Origin: Gymnorhina tibicen
Taxonomy: Eukaryota > Chordata > Aves > Passeriformes > Artamidae
Reading direction: 5' to 3'
DNA length: 64,000 bases
NCBI GenBank assembly: GCA_013399875.1
Contig: VXAZ01002267.1
Location: forward strand, 2,039,053 to 2,103,052
Below the pieces are notes generated by a model. That model did no database searches and was not told where the DNA came from. It saw only the letters and a program-made list of their open reading frames with translations. Below, piece after piece: positions 35,688-47,055 of the stretch (its first letter is position 1; each line of letters opens with the position of its first letter). The position numbers and the translations under genes are program-made.

Positions 35688-37810
35688 GTCTGATTCTCTC
35701 TGCTTTGTACAATATATTCAAACATGCACTGGAGAGGGGCTGGAGACATGGCCTAGAGGGCAGGGACTCCTTTCTCCAGTAGTTCCATCTCACAGGTTTT
35801 TTCTACTATCAGGTAGGGGCATATAAATGTTGCACAAAAAGCACAAGACCTGCTTTTCATGGTGGTCTAGGGCTCCAGAAAAAAACCCCCGACAATTTAG
35901 CAACCTATGTAATTTTTGTTTGCTTCCCTTGAACACATTTCAAGATGCATCATCTGGCTCCAAGAAGAGAGAGCAACACTCCTGCCTGTGTCACACCTCA
36001 GACTTTCCATTAAAAAGGATTAATGTGATTACAAATTCCTGAAGGTCAAGGAAATTGAATCCTGGTCTTCCACCTCACAGCTGGATTACAAAAAAACCCC
36101 ACCTTAAGTGATTTAAATATCTTAAGTGATATAAATATCACATATTAAGCCAAAACCACTGCACCTTCTTAATGCTCTGACTTCAGCAGAATTTCAGTAA
36201 TTCAGCTGCCTCTGGGGCCCCCTTTATCAAAATATGTGGTGAACACATTAAAGTCACCCCTCAAATATGATGGAGAATGAGTGACCCTTATGGTGCTTTT
36301 CCTCAAAATGCATCAAAGTGGTAACCAAAACTGAGTTGCAAATAGATTTTATATATTTATAAGGTACAGTGGAAAAGATTTAGCAAGAGAATATTTATAA
36401 TAGAGCTTTTTCACAAAACAACTCTATGCAGGACAATATAATATTACAGAGCATATCAGACCTTTACATTAAGAATGTAATCTTTTTTTATAATGGAACT
36501 ATAAGAGTTTTTGCTGATGTTTTGAAGACTGAAATGTGTTTTCCTCCTCCCTGAGCTGATTATTTTTTCTCAATTTGGCATCTTATTTGTATCGTTTCTT
36601 CTTATACAATTTTATTGTGACATCTGGCTGTAAAATAAAAATTGTAGCCTACAGGAAAACTTAGAATTGTGCTCCCCACAGTGCATCAGTCAGACAGTAA
36701 AATAGCCATCACTAGAAAAGTGTGTTTACAAAAGCTACTCTTTGTAAATAGAAAGGTTTTTTTCTGGCTTTACATCTGAATGAATGCATAGGGACAGCAT
36801 TTGAGATGGTGTGAACTGGATTTGGGATGGCTCTACCAATTTTTCCTTTCTACCACTTCTGAGATCATTTAAAAATGGACCACTTTTGGGTGAGTTTGAG
36901 GTTGGGTTTATTTGGTTGTTTGTTTTTTGTCCCTGTGTGTGAGGATTGTCTTCCATTGTGTTCATCCCACTGTTCCTTCTCGTCCCGTGACCAACTCTCG
37001 TGACTCATCTCATGGTTCTCGCAGTGACGTGTGTCCAGATTTAAGCAAAGTAATGGTAATTCAGGCTTCAATACCCTCCTTTGAAAACAATGAATAATGC
37101 AGCTAACAGGTCAGTGGGAGAGTTAATAGTGGATTAGAAGTGGCTCCAAGATTGTTATCGCAGGGTTAATACATTTATCTACTGCAGGCTTAGGAAAAGG
37201 AGCAAAGCAGCATGATTACCTTCTTACAAATTGATTACATCCATGCAAACGCTGCGGAGGAAAATGCAGGCAGATCAAAGCACAATTTTGACAGCAGACT
37301 TGCTAAACAAGTTTTTTTAGCAACTCCTTAGGAGGCAAAAGAAGGAAAGTCTTGGCTGGAGGACCCATTGCATGAAGAAGAACTTGAAGAAGGGAGGGAC
37401 TGGTTTGAGAAAAGGTTGTTTGGAGCTGGTAACTCTGCCCTGTTCACCTTATTGTGCTGAAAAAGGATTGTACTGTAGTACTGCCATGCACTGAAATAGA
37501 ACATGAATGTACAGATGAAATGGCAACTGCTCTTACAGATCATGGAAGGAATCAAATCCTCCTCAGGTATGAATTCTTTTGGGTGGTCAGTTTAGGAGGA
37601 AATGAGGTGTGCACAGAATCTCTTTGCCTCCACTCAGAAAAGAGGATAGGTGACCAGTCCAGATGAAGAAACCTCCATTATTGTTCTCATGGTGGAAATG
37701 AATCCCGACAGGATTTCAGGAATGGCTGGAACTGGCCATTTTCAAAGAGAAATGATAAGACAAAAATCTAATTCTGTGGTTTAACTCCCATGCTCTTCTG
37801 GTTAAAGTAG
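35688..37810. other. Non-coding stretch, AT-rich
   Basis: No gene is recognised. The part from 36100 to 36740 is strongly AT-rich. Confidence 0.5.
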
Positions 37811-37866
37811 AATCATAGGTTTCACAGGATAGTTTGGGTTGGAAGGGACCTTAAAGATCACCCAGG
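37811..37866 (-). mobile_element. CR1 LINE 3' end, short, reverse orientation
   Basis: The + strand reads AATCATAGGTTTCACAGGAT, then GTTTGGGTTGGAAGGGACC and TTAAAGATCACCCAG. Only the last 55 or so bases of CR1 are present. Confidence 0.9.
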
Positions 37867-39334
37867 GTAGGATGTAGGTAAATACAGCATAACCCAACAT
37901 GTATCGCCATGGCACTCAAAAATGTTCCCTTGCCTACCAAAAAACTTCATGGGCTCATGACATTTAGAGTGGCTTTGAGGGCTCCCCAGGAGGGCCACAG
38001 GTACTCTGCCAAGTGATATCAGGGAAGATCATAATTCCAACCTATTTTACCTGTAGGCACCTGTAGCCCTTCCCAACTCATCTTGTTGAGGTTATGTTGG
38101 TTCTTTTAATATCTTAACACATAGTAATGTTCATTATGACCACAGCTCAAATAAATCCATGTAATTAAATTTTTTGCCAGTAATTATCTGCTCATCTGAC
38201 CGTGATTATGCAGATCAGGGTAATTGCACTAATGTTATCCAAGTTCTACAAGCCTAATCAGCGTGTCTTTTGACCTAAGATAACCACAAAACATGCGTTT
38301 CTTGACCTCTCTTTCTCACTTCACCCTTACACAAGTGGAGGTGATGGATCAGTTCCACTGGGTTGAATGCAACCAAACTGATCTAAAAGGTCCTTCCCTA
38401 CCTGTCTCATGATCTTTTTGAAGATTTTAGTCAGGGACAATTTATGTCTTCGGAAGGAAACACGACAGCAGGGCCCAAGCAATACAGCGTCAAGAGAGAC
38501 AAGCTGGAGACTAAAGGTGGGGATGGAAGAAACAATGAGGATAAATTATTCTGGATGTTTTCAACCACCCAGATTCTTAAGTTTTTCTGAGTTCCGCTTC
38601 AAAAGCCTTTGGTGATTCTGTCAGGACAGGTGCAGGAATCAGTTGCATAAGGGCCAGAGTGTGCAAAAGAGACAAGCACAAAGATAACTCACCGCTTTCT
38701 TTTGTTACTTTTCTTCTTCCAGGCCTAAACGTCCAAGGCAACAACTTGTGGTTGCATCAGCAGATGGTGACTTGATTGTCTGTGAGGAGCCCATTGTTTT
38801 TCAGTGGCTGCAGGTGGCACAGGTTAGAATTCAGCTGACCAGATATGAACCCACGTGTGTTGGATTAATTCCACCTGTACAAGGTGCAGCACAGCAACTG
38901 AGCTCCCAGTCTGGCCACTGGAGACAAATATTCATTTTTAGAATCTACAAATTTCAGAATTTGTACACAATTATTTTACAATGAGACAAATGATTTTCCT
39001 AAAAGTGCAGGAAAGTGCTCCACTGACTATAGAAGTAGTCTAGACAAGTAGTTTGGTTGTAGGTACTGGAAGCATCTTGATCAAGACAAGTGTGACCACT
39101 CCAGGCTGATTTCATACTCAACCTAACCTGCAATCCTTTCCAGATCAACAAACAGGAATTTAATTAATTTTTAAAATGTTACAAAGGTGTGAATAAATAC
39201 TAGAATATTTACAAATATGGGGTTTTGAGAGTACACAGTCAAATAGTTGATTTTTTCACTTTAATAAGGTGCTTAAACTTACGTTGACAATATTTCAACA
39301 TAAGAATTGGTATCTCTCTGCAAGATGAGATGTA
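37867..39334. other. Non-coding stretch
   Basis: No known gene. At 38723 a pyrimidine tract and CAG precede a frame open to 38982, but no partner exon or family match is seen. A weak CR1-like end may lie at about 38355-38412 (AAACTGATCTAAAAGGTCC). Confidence 0.45.
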
Positions 39335-39745
39335 GTTAAGTGTTGGGGAGGTCGCGGGAGACATGCCTCATGCTATCATGGTCAACAAGTCTCGATTTAT
39401 TGGAATTGATACAGTTCTTTTATACAGTGTTTAATTAGTTCATACATATTGCAAAAGTATAGCTTCTAATTGGTTAGTTTTTACTAGCGTAAGCATCTTG
39501 CTTCATTTCCCTTAAAGTTAGCCTTGCGATTAGCAGTTCCCGTAATTGTTCATCTTTCTACATTCCATAGTATATCTTTCTGCATACCATAGTACTTTCA
39601 ATATGCCCTTTGTTATACAACATCTGTGCTCAAGGGCACACTGTTCTTGCCTCTAGTCCTGTATCTCCTTTAGACATTAACCAGTTTCACTGTATCATGT
39701 CCCTTGCTGCGCAGCCAGTCCTCTGACAAACTCTCTACAGTTAAG
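39335..39745 (-). mobile_element. Solo LTR of a class II-like endogenous retrovirus with perfect target duplication
   Basis: The LTR proper is 39341-39739 (399 bp). On the + strand it begins TGTTGGGGAGG and ends CTCTCTACA. It is flanked by identical 6-bp duplications GTTAAG at 39335-39340 and 39740-39745. A TATA box (TATAAAAG on the minus strand, 39417-39424) followed about 15 bases downstream by AATAAA (39396-39401) fixes the sense strand as minus, with a very short R region. Six-base duplications are typical of class II (beta/alpha-like) elements. No internal sequence remains. Confidence 0.92.
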
Positions 39746-40781
39746 CACAGCTTGTTGATCTGGAACAGTGATAACTGTAAAAATTATATATACCTGAAAT
39801 TAAATTATCTATCTATGTGTCTATCTATACTTATAAATTGTGCAATCTTGCCTTTTCTGTGGTGCAGTCACAGCATTTAACTCAGATATTCGTACCAAAG
39901 GAAAATCTTTTTCCCAGTGAGCTAAACTAACACTGTATAATTTAATTAACCAGTTGATACAAATATGGAGCAGTGTAGTCTCGGACTGTAACATTTTTAA
40001 TGGCAGCAGAAATACACTGTGGATTTTTCAGTGTGTATTTGCTGCTGACACTTCTCTTAACAAGCTTAGTGAGTGAAGCTCATTGAAGCACACCATCTCC
40101 AGAGACCTTCCCGTTTAGTTTTACTGTGGATTTGGATTTTTCCATTTAAGGCCATTTGAAATCCCAAATGGTCTCCTTCAAAGCGACTTTCACTTAAAAG
40201 TAAGTTGCTGCAGCTTCCTGAGCTCCCTTAGAAATCAACTTATCCAAATCATGGCATTAAGTGGGGCAACAGTATTTAATTTCAAACAGTCGGGAAATTG
40301 ACTGTTACACAGCTTTGGTGGTACAAAGACGGCTGGTAATTTCTAATTTTAAAGGTCTTTTGGAGGATTCATAAAGCCCTTGAGAATACTGCAAAGGAAC
40401 ATGATTCTGTGTTCTGCTGCTAACGAAATAAAGTGTCTGAGAGACTAAGCAGAGAGAAATCTTGCATTAGAATAGGTTGACAAGGCAGATGAAACATTAA
40501 GAATTTATCCAGCTCATCAACAAAGATCTGACTAGATATCAAACAGCAGAAATTTCTATGCAAACCTCACTTGGATGCCTTTAAATCTGAATCTGATATG
40601 CCAGTCTCATGTAATTCTCCTTTTCCCAACAAAATGGTGTAAGGGCTTCACTGGACAGAAGAATGGAGAAACTGTATTTGCAAGAAGCACATGTTTAGAG
40701 GCTAAAATGTAAAATTATACTCCAGTGTCAAGTCCTCCAAGAACCTCTTTGTCTGGGGATACAGCTAGGGGTTGATCCCTT
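39746..40781. other. Non-coding stretch
   Basis: Short degenerate TCTA repeats (39807-39830) occur near the left end. No gene is recognised. Confidence 0.5.
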
Positions 40782-41215
40782 GGAATCACAGAATCATTAA
40801 GGCTTGAAAATCCTCCAAGATCAAGTTCAGTTTTTGAGCAAATGCCACCATGCCCACTAAACCCTTCCACCAGGTGCCACATCCATTTTTGTTTTTGAAC
40901 ACTTCCAAGGATGGTGATTCCACCACTTTCCTGTGGAACCTGTTCCAATGCTTAACCACTCTTCCAGTGAAGAAATTTTGCCTAATATCCAGCCTGAACC
41001 TCCCCTGGCACAACCTGAGGCCGTTTCCCCTTGTTCTGTCTCTAGCTGCCAGTGGGAAGAGGCCAACCCCCATCTCGTGACATTCCTTTGTGAAGAGTCT
41101 TGGGACATGGCCACTGCCAAAAACACCAAAAAACAGTGCANCATGACCTTCCTTTGTGAAGAGTCTTGGGACATGGCCACTGCCAAAAACACCAAAAAAC
41201 GGTGCAAGTTGAATC
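40782..41215 (-). mobile_element. CR1 LINE 3' region, reverse orientation, broken by an assembly join
   Basis: The + strand begins GGAATCACAGAATCATTAAG and passes through CCACCATGCCCACTAAACCC, GTGGAACCTGTTCCAATGC, AACCTCCCCTGGCACAACC and GTTTCCCCTTGTTCTGTC. This is the reverse complement of about 400 bases of CR1 3' sequence. An N at 41141 and a duplicated 65-bp flank interrupt it. Confidence 0.93.
41076..41206. repeat. Near-identical 65-bp duplication around a single N (assembly join)
   Basis: Bases 41076-41140 and 41142-41206 are the same 65-bp sequence with three differences, separated by one N at 41141. The pattern is what an assembler leaves when two overlapping contig ends are not merged. 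It is unlikely to be a true tandem repeat. Confidence 0.9.
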
Positions 41216-44200
41216 CTGAGATCAAGAAAACCAACCAAAGGGTGCAGGAAAACATGATTACAAGAGTTGTTCACTCAGCAAATCCCACCCCACTGCTCAC
41301 CAATCTCAGTCAAACCCAGAATACACTTCTTCAGCTACTCCTGCAGCCCGGGCAGTTCTGTTGACAGGAAAAGAGGTTTTCTAGCTTTATGGGGAAGAAG
41401 AAATCAGAAACTGAGTGTCGTACTTGGCCATCCTCCTACCTGCCTGCTTCAGTTCTACAGGGGAGACTAAGGGATGACAAATCCACCTCCTCACTCCTCA
41501 CAGGAGCAGCAAATTGGAGAAGTCATTCCAGGACTGAAAAAGGAGCTATAACTAAATGATATCAGTGTATCTATGCCCTTGTCTTCTCTCTCTGCTGGCA
41601 TTTTCCTCCCTACAGCTGAAAATACCACCCATCCCAGGAAAAGGAATGACAAATACCCATGGAATAGGAAGGCAAATGCATCCCTGCTGCCTGTAGATCA
41701 CAGGAGCTGAAGGCTTCATGTCTCACGATGATAACACAGCACGTGGCTCAGGAACAGGAGGCTGCAGGATGAGTGTGCCACTGATTCATCCTTCCCGCAT
41801 GGGTCCAGCACACAGCAGCACTTGAGGCACATTTGTCCAGCTGATGGCTTGACTTCATCTGGAATGTTTCCCCGGGTCACTGACCTCTTAATTGTAGGCA
41901 GAGCGCGGGAGATAATAAATAGTCGATACACTCCTGAGTCAGATCCTTTCCTCACAGTTACCAGGCAACCTCCTCCAGCTCTCCACAGCTCTGCTAATAC
42001 TTTTCCCTCCCTTCCTGCTGCAAACTTAGGGATGGAGAGCGTGTGTTCGTCGGAGGGTAAGAGACAAGGCAGGGCATATTTAAGTTGGATGGCTTTTTAC
42101 AAGCATTAAGCAATGCACTCCTGTAATAAACAACTATGCCAGAGCTAATACTCAATAAACAGTGTGCTTTATAAGCAATTAGGGACTCACATTGTGGAAC
42201 AGCCATTTCAGGGGAAGATACACTACCCCAGCAATGCTTAGCAAGATAAGTGGCTTGTTAAAAGCATCATAATTCTCCTTTAAAAATCAATTAACAGTTT
42301 GGTGCATTTTTTTAGTGTAAGGACTGCTGGGTGTCTTATTCAAATGACAGTGAATCCAGGGAACTGCTGCTCATGTTCTCTTCACTGGCTGGTGTTTAAC
42401 TCCAAAAAGTGCAGCTGGAAGCAAACCTGCAAAATAAAAAAATAAAATTATTTAACTGTAGTCAAGTTCAGTTGCCAAGAGGCAGCTGAAAATGCTCAGA
42501 TGAGTCAGATAAACACATTTTCTCCGGGCAAAGGAGAAATCAGAGCACATTCTAAAACCATTTCCTTTGTGTTTCTTAATTGGTGTTGGGGTTTTTTTAA
42601 ATTAAATTCATTAATAATCTCTTCACTGAATCAAGATGGATTAGTCAGCAGAGGTTTAGTTTAGAGAGACTTGATTGTCATTTCTACACAAAAAGGCAGT
42701 GCATAGTCCTTTCCCTGAAGTTACAGAATGTCTTCCTTTTCTTCTAAAGATCCCCGGGAAAGAAAAGGCTTTTAGAGTACAAAGCACAGAAAAGAGGGAG
42801 AGAAAATCCTGGGAGAGGAACATCCTTGCCATGCCTCCCCTCCATGGCCAGCAGGTAGGGCACTGGGGAGCCAAATGTCTTCCTCTTTTCACCTCACAAA
42901 GCCAGAGGTGTTTTCAGCCACTTCTGCCTGCAAGGTGAAAAGCTAAAGCCCTTTTCTAAGTGAGACTGAATATTTCCAGCCTCTCTAAATATTCAAAGGA
43001 TTACTTTTCCCAGCCCAGTCTGATGCACTCCTTATTTCTGAGCAGCAACCTGCTCTCCCTGCCATCAATTTCCCATCAGCCCTTTACAAATGCCTTCAGT
43101 CTTCCCTCCCTGATTAATTATTAAACTACTAAATCAATTGCTGCATCCAAGAGTTTGCAAGTCAAAACACAACCTCCACCTGCCTCTCCTCAAATGCAAG
43201 TAGTTACAAAAGAGTTTGGACAGACTTCATAATCCTGCTGGACTGTGCTGATCTCACGGATGAGTATTCCCTCACACCTTGGGAGCCTTGGAGGGGATAC
43301 AAAAGCAAATTGTGCTGTTGTTGATGGGACACAAAAATGGAAAGCAAAGGATTTCAGAATCAACCTTCAGAAGGAATCGTGGTGTAACATGAGCTGTTCA
43401 GAGAAGTTTCCAGGTGCCATGCTTAGATTAAACTAGCTAGAAAAGTGCTTTTCTCTCATCTGCCACGGAAAGCTTTGTGATTCTGGGAAATAGATGGGAA
43501 AAAAAAAATTTTGGCTGTCTAAAAGCCAAACCGTTTAATTCCCGCCCTTGCCAGGGCTGCAGAGCCAGTTGGCTTTTCCCTACTTTCCTCTCCATCCCCC
43601 CGTCTGCCCCAGAGGAGGAGCAATGGGCTGCTTGCAGTGGTTTTTTGCTTTACAGAGCCACTTCTCCCAAACTCCCCTTTTAATCTCTACACTATAAAAT
43701 CCAAAAGCAATTGAACAGACTGAAAGCTGGGAGGTGGTGCCATCCAAAGAGGCTGCCACAGCTGCTCCAGCTAGAGATGTGTATTTCTCAAAAATGTGAG
43801 TGCGTGTCAAAGCATCTACTTTTTTAGTCTAGAAAACTTCTCATGTCCACCTACATAATTTTTTTCATCTTGACAAAGAGCATCTTCCACTAAAAAACCA
43901 AAACAAACGGCACTGCTGAAGACAAACCTGTTCTCACACACCCAAGCCAATATATAAATATCAACCTAACAACCAGTATTGAAGTCAACAGAGAAATCTG
44001 ACTCTTACCCTAAGGTTTATACAACGACAAAAGGTTTGCAGATACAACCTGGAAAATAAACCCAAGTTACTCTCTACATTGCCTCATGGCTTTTTTTCCC
44101 CTTTGATTTTTTAAAAATTATTTTTCATTTAAACCACCTCTGAGTGGGATTATTGGCAGGTCAGAGAGGCAGGTCAGACCCTCTTCAAGAGAAATTAAAA

Positions 44201-44323
44201 GGCTGTTTGTGACTTTTTGAGTGAAAAAGTAAGATTTCCAGTAACTTCAGAGAACTTTGGAGCACTCTTCCTCCTTTTTGCTGAGGTAGTAGAACAAGAA
44301 TAAGGCCTGTCAGCCTCAGTAAG
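41216..44323. other. Non-coding stretch with a candidate regulatory block
   Basis: No exon or repeat family is recognised. The block at 41810-42300 is listed separately. Confidence 0.5.
41810..42300. promoter_or_regulatory. Candidate conserved non-coding element
   Basis: This repeat-free block has scattered CpGs (near 41873, 41906, 41925, 42040 and 42050), followed by an AT-rich segment with several TAAT/ATTA and AATAAACA-like motifs. The texture is enhancer-like. Conservation cannot be assessed from the window. Confidence 0.25.
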
Positions 44324-44482
44324 CATATTTATACTGATTGCCTATGAAAAATTTGCATTTAAGTAACAAAGTAGAGGGATTTAAAAAATTTTGTAGGGTT
44401 GACANCATATTTATACTGATTGCCTATGAAAAATTTGCATTTAAGTAACAAAGTAGAGGGATTTAAAAATTTTGCTGGGTTT
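44324..44482. repeat. Near-identical duplication around a single N (assembly join)
   Basis: CATATTTATACTGATTGCCT starts at 44324 and again at 44406. About 75 bases match nearly perfectly on both sides of the N at 44405, then differ at the contig tip (TTGTAGGG against TTGCTGGG). I read this as an unmerged contig overlap. Confidence 0.9.
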
Positions 44483-46321
44483 ATAGCTACGGCAAGTATT
44501 AAGCAGTCAGGTCTCACAACTTCTTTCCTTACCAGGTCCTACTACCTTTTTAGCCTTGGTTTATGAAAAAAATAGCACATGACTGAAATCCTGGCCTTTT
44601 TCCCCTCCAGGAACCTGCTGTATTTAGAGCCTCTCCTCTCCCTCTCCCTCTCCCTCTCCCTCTCCCTCTCCCTCTCCCTCTCCTCTCCCTCTCCCTCTCC
44701 TCTCATCTCCCAAAAAGGAAAGCCCTGCTGGTTTAGTTCCTCCAGACACAACTAGGAAAAAAGTGTTTTTTCCCAATTTTAGCTATAATCAGGCCTATTT
44801 CACCCCAACCAAGGAAATTCTTCTTCCCTCATGCACCCTCATTTTGTCTTCTAGATGACTTCCAAGACAGCTACTGCTGATGGACCTCTCCTCTCACCAC
44901 TGATACATGAGCATCCCTTTGTCATAACTCATCTACGCCTCTCAGTCAATGTCAAAATCATCTTAAACATTCACAATCCAGCCTGGAAACATCTCCTTGG
45001 CTCCAGGCTTCCTGGCCCCATAGAGTCTGGAAAGAAGCATCGTGACTGAAGAGCATCCAAAAATGTGTAAATTTTCCCATATAAGGCCTCCCTGGGAAGT
45101 TGTCAGAGTGAGCATCCTTTTGGGAGCAATCAGCTCGGGATTCATCCCAGATAACCCTGCAGCAACGAACGGAGGCATAGCTAATTATCCTGGGCACCCT
45201 GTCAGGGAGGAGCTGGCCCCCTCTAAGCCTTTCCAAGGAACCCAAAAAGATAGCTAAGGAAAGCCAGCCTGCAGTCAGTAGATGGGAATTTACTCCTCAG
45301 GGTCTTCATCTCCAATGTAAAATATCTACAGGGTCTGGCACTCGAAGAAGGGCTTGAAAGCCTGCTGTGAAATCACCAGAGAGAAGCACAATCCCTTGGG
45401 CTTGATTTGGATTTCAGGGGATTATGTTGTGCTCCTCAGAGGGTCCCCTGTCCTCTGGTGACTCTCGGGGAGCAGGTCATTACTCAGTTTTTAATGTAAC
45501 AACCCCATTAATTGTCCAAATAATCCAACTTGCATGTATCTGGGCCCTCACAAAGGTTCAATTCACCTTTTAAATCAGTATTTGCCAGGGAGGGTGACAG
45601 CAGAAGCTCTCTGCTCTGCCTGTCTGATATGATCTTGGCAATTCCCAGGGGTATATTGCAGTACCATAGAATTTGGTGAGGGCATTTTTTTGGTAAATCT
45701 CCAAGTGTTGAAATTATAACTGAGTTGCTTCTTTCTGCCTTCTTTTTGTTCCTTCTTGTTACAGGAAAAAGCTGAAAAGTGGGAACCTAGAGCACCCTGC
45801 TGCAAAGACACAGAAACAAAACCTTGTGTTTTATTATTTTTAAGACACATAAATTTTTAAGCCCAAATTTTATTTCAGGAAACTGACTGATGTTTTTATG
45901 TTTTGAGTCTTGTCAGTGCTATGAGTCATGGAAACTTCCTCTGAGATAATCTCAGGTGAGGGGTCTGAAACTCAAATGAAAGCTCATATTATCTTTAACC
46001 GGTTTATGGCCTGTTGCATGGAAAATATACTGCATTGTTAGGTGGACAAGAAATAGGCAAATAGGATCATATCTTTTTCATTCTGTGAACAATCCCTGCA
46101 GCAGTAAAACCCGGCAAACCCTGCTCTGTAAAACACATGATGCAGAGTTCTGCTGTGTGCTGCCCATTTTCACCCAGGAACACGCAGTGACTGCTCATGA
46201 AGTCTGTTATGGTACCTGAAAAGCCTTCACTGAGCAAAGCTGAAATGGATCATAAACAAAACAAATCCCGCTTTTCTCCAGGTGTGTTTAACTGTGTGTG
46301 GGCTGTAGGGGCAAGATGTAC
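44483..46321. other. Non-coding stretch
   Basis: It contains the CCCTCT microsatellite listed separately. No gene is recognised. Confidence 0.5.
44631..44705. repeat. Hexanucleotide microsatellite (CCCTCT)n
   Basis: About 11 CTCCCT/CCCTCT units are interrupted twice by a shortened CCTCT unit. All bases are pyrimidines on the + strand. Confidence 0.95.
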
Positions 46322-46885
46322 ATTCACAGAATCAGAGAACCCAGAATGCTTTGGGTTGGAAGGGATCTTAAGGATCATCTTATTCCAATCCCCCTGCCAT
46401 GGACACATTCCACTATCCCAGGTTGCTCCAAGCCCCATCCAACCTGGCCGTGGACACTTCCAGGGATGGGACAGCCATAGCTTCTCTGTGCCAGGGCCTC
46501 ACCACCCTCACAGGGAAGAATTTCTTCCTATTATCTGGTCTAACCCTTCCCTCTGTCAGTTTAAAGCTATTCCTCCTTGTTCCATAGTTATATTCCCTTG
46601 TCCCAGGTCCCTCTCCAGCTCTCCTGGAGCCCCTTTAGGCCCTGGAAGGGGCTCTGAGGTCTCCCTGGAGCCTTCTCTTCTCCAGGCGGGACACTCCCAG
46701 CTCTTCCAGCCTGGCTCCAGAGCAGAGGGGCTCCAGCCCTGGAAGCATCTTCTTGGCCTCCTCTGGACTCGCTCCAGCAGCACCACATTCTGCTGGTGTT
46801 GGGATCCAGGGCTGGAGGCAGCTCTGCAGGTGGGGTCTCACCTGAGTGGGGCAGAGGGACAGAATCCCCCCCCTCAACCTGCAGG
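46322..46885 (-). mobile_element. CR1 LINE 3' region, about 560 bp, reverse orientation
   Basis: The + strand begins TTCACAGAATCAGAGAACCC and continues GGTTGGAAGGGATCTTAAGG. It runs through the CR1 3' region to CTCCAGCCCTGGAAGCATCT, GGACTCGCTCCAGCAGCACC and GTGGGGTCTCACCTGAGTGG. This is the longest CR1 copy with a well-preserved 3' half in the window. It ends abruptly where a second CR1 begins. A 265-codon forward open frame over it is an artefact of the antisense CR1. Confidence 0.93.
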
Positions 46886-47055
46886 TCACAGAGTCACAGA
46901 GTCACAGAACGTCCTGAGTTGGAAGGGACCCACAAAGACCATCGAGTCCAGCTGCTGGCCTTGCTCAGGACCATCCTCATCAGCACTTAACTGAGAGCAG
47001 CTCCTGATGTCCATGAACAGCCCCCTGACATCCTGGCAGTGCCTGTGTGGGTGTT
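46886..47055 (-). mobile_element. Second CR1 LINE 3' end abutting the first
   Basis: The + strand begins TCACAGAGTCACAGAGTCAC (an expanded 8-bp CR1 terminal repeat), then CCTGAGTTGGAAGGGACCCA and CATCGAGTCCAGCTGCTGGC. It is a different CR1 subfamily from the left neighbour, in the same orientation. The right boundary is uncertain. Confidence 0.88.

Noticed and set aside
44631..44705. 94-codon-type Arg-Glu repeat frame on the minus strand (44542-44751)
   Set aside because: It is a direct translation of the CCCTCT microsatellite.
46197..46994. 265-codon + strand frame
   Set aside because: It covers antisense CR1 3' sequence and continues into a second CR1; the frame is a by-product of the repeat.
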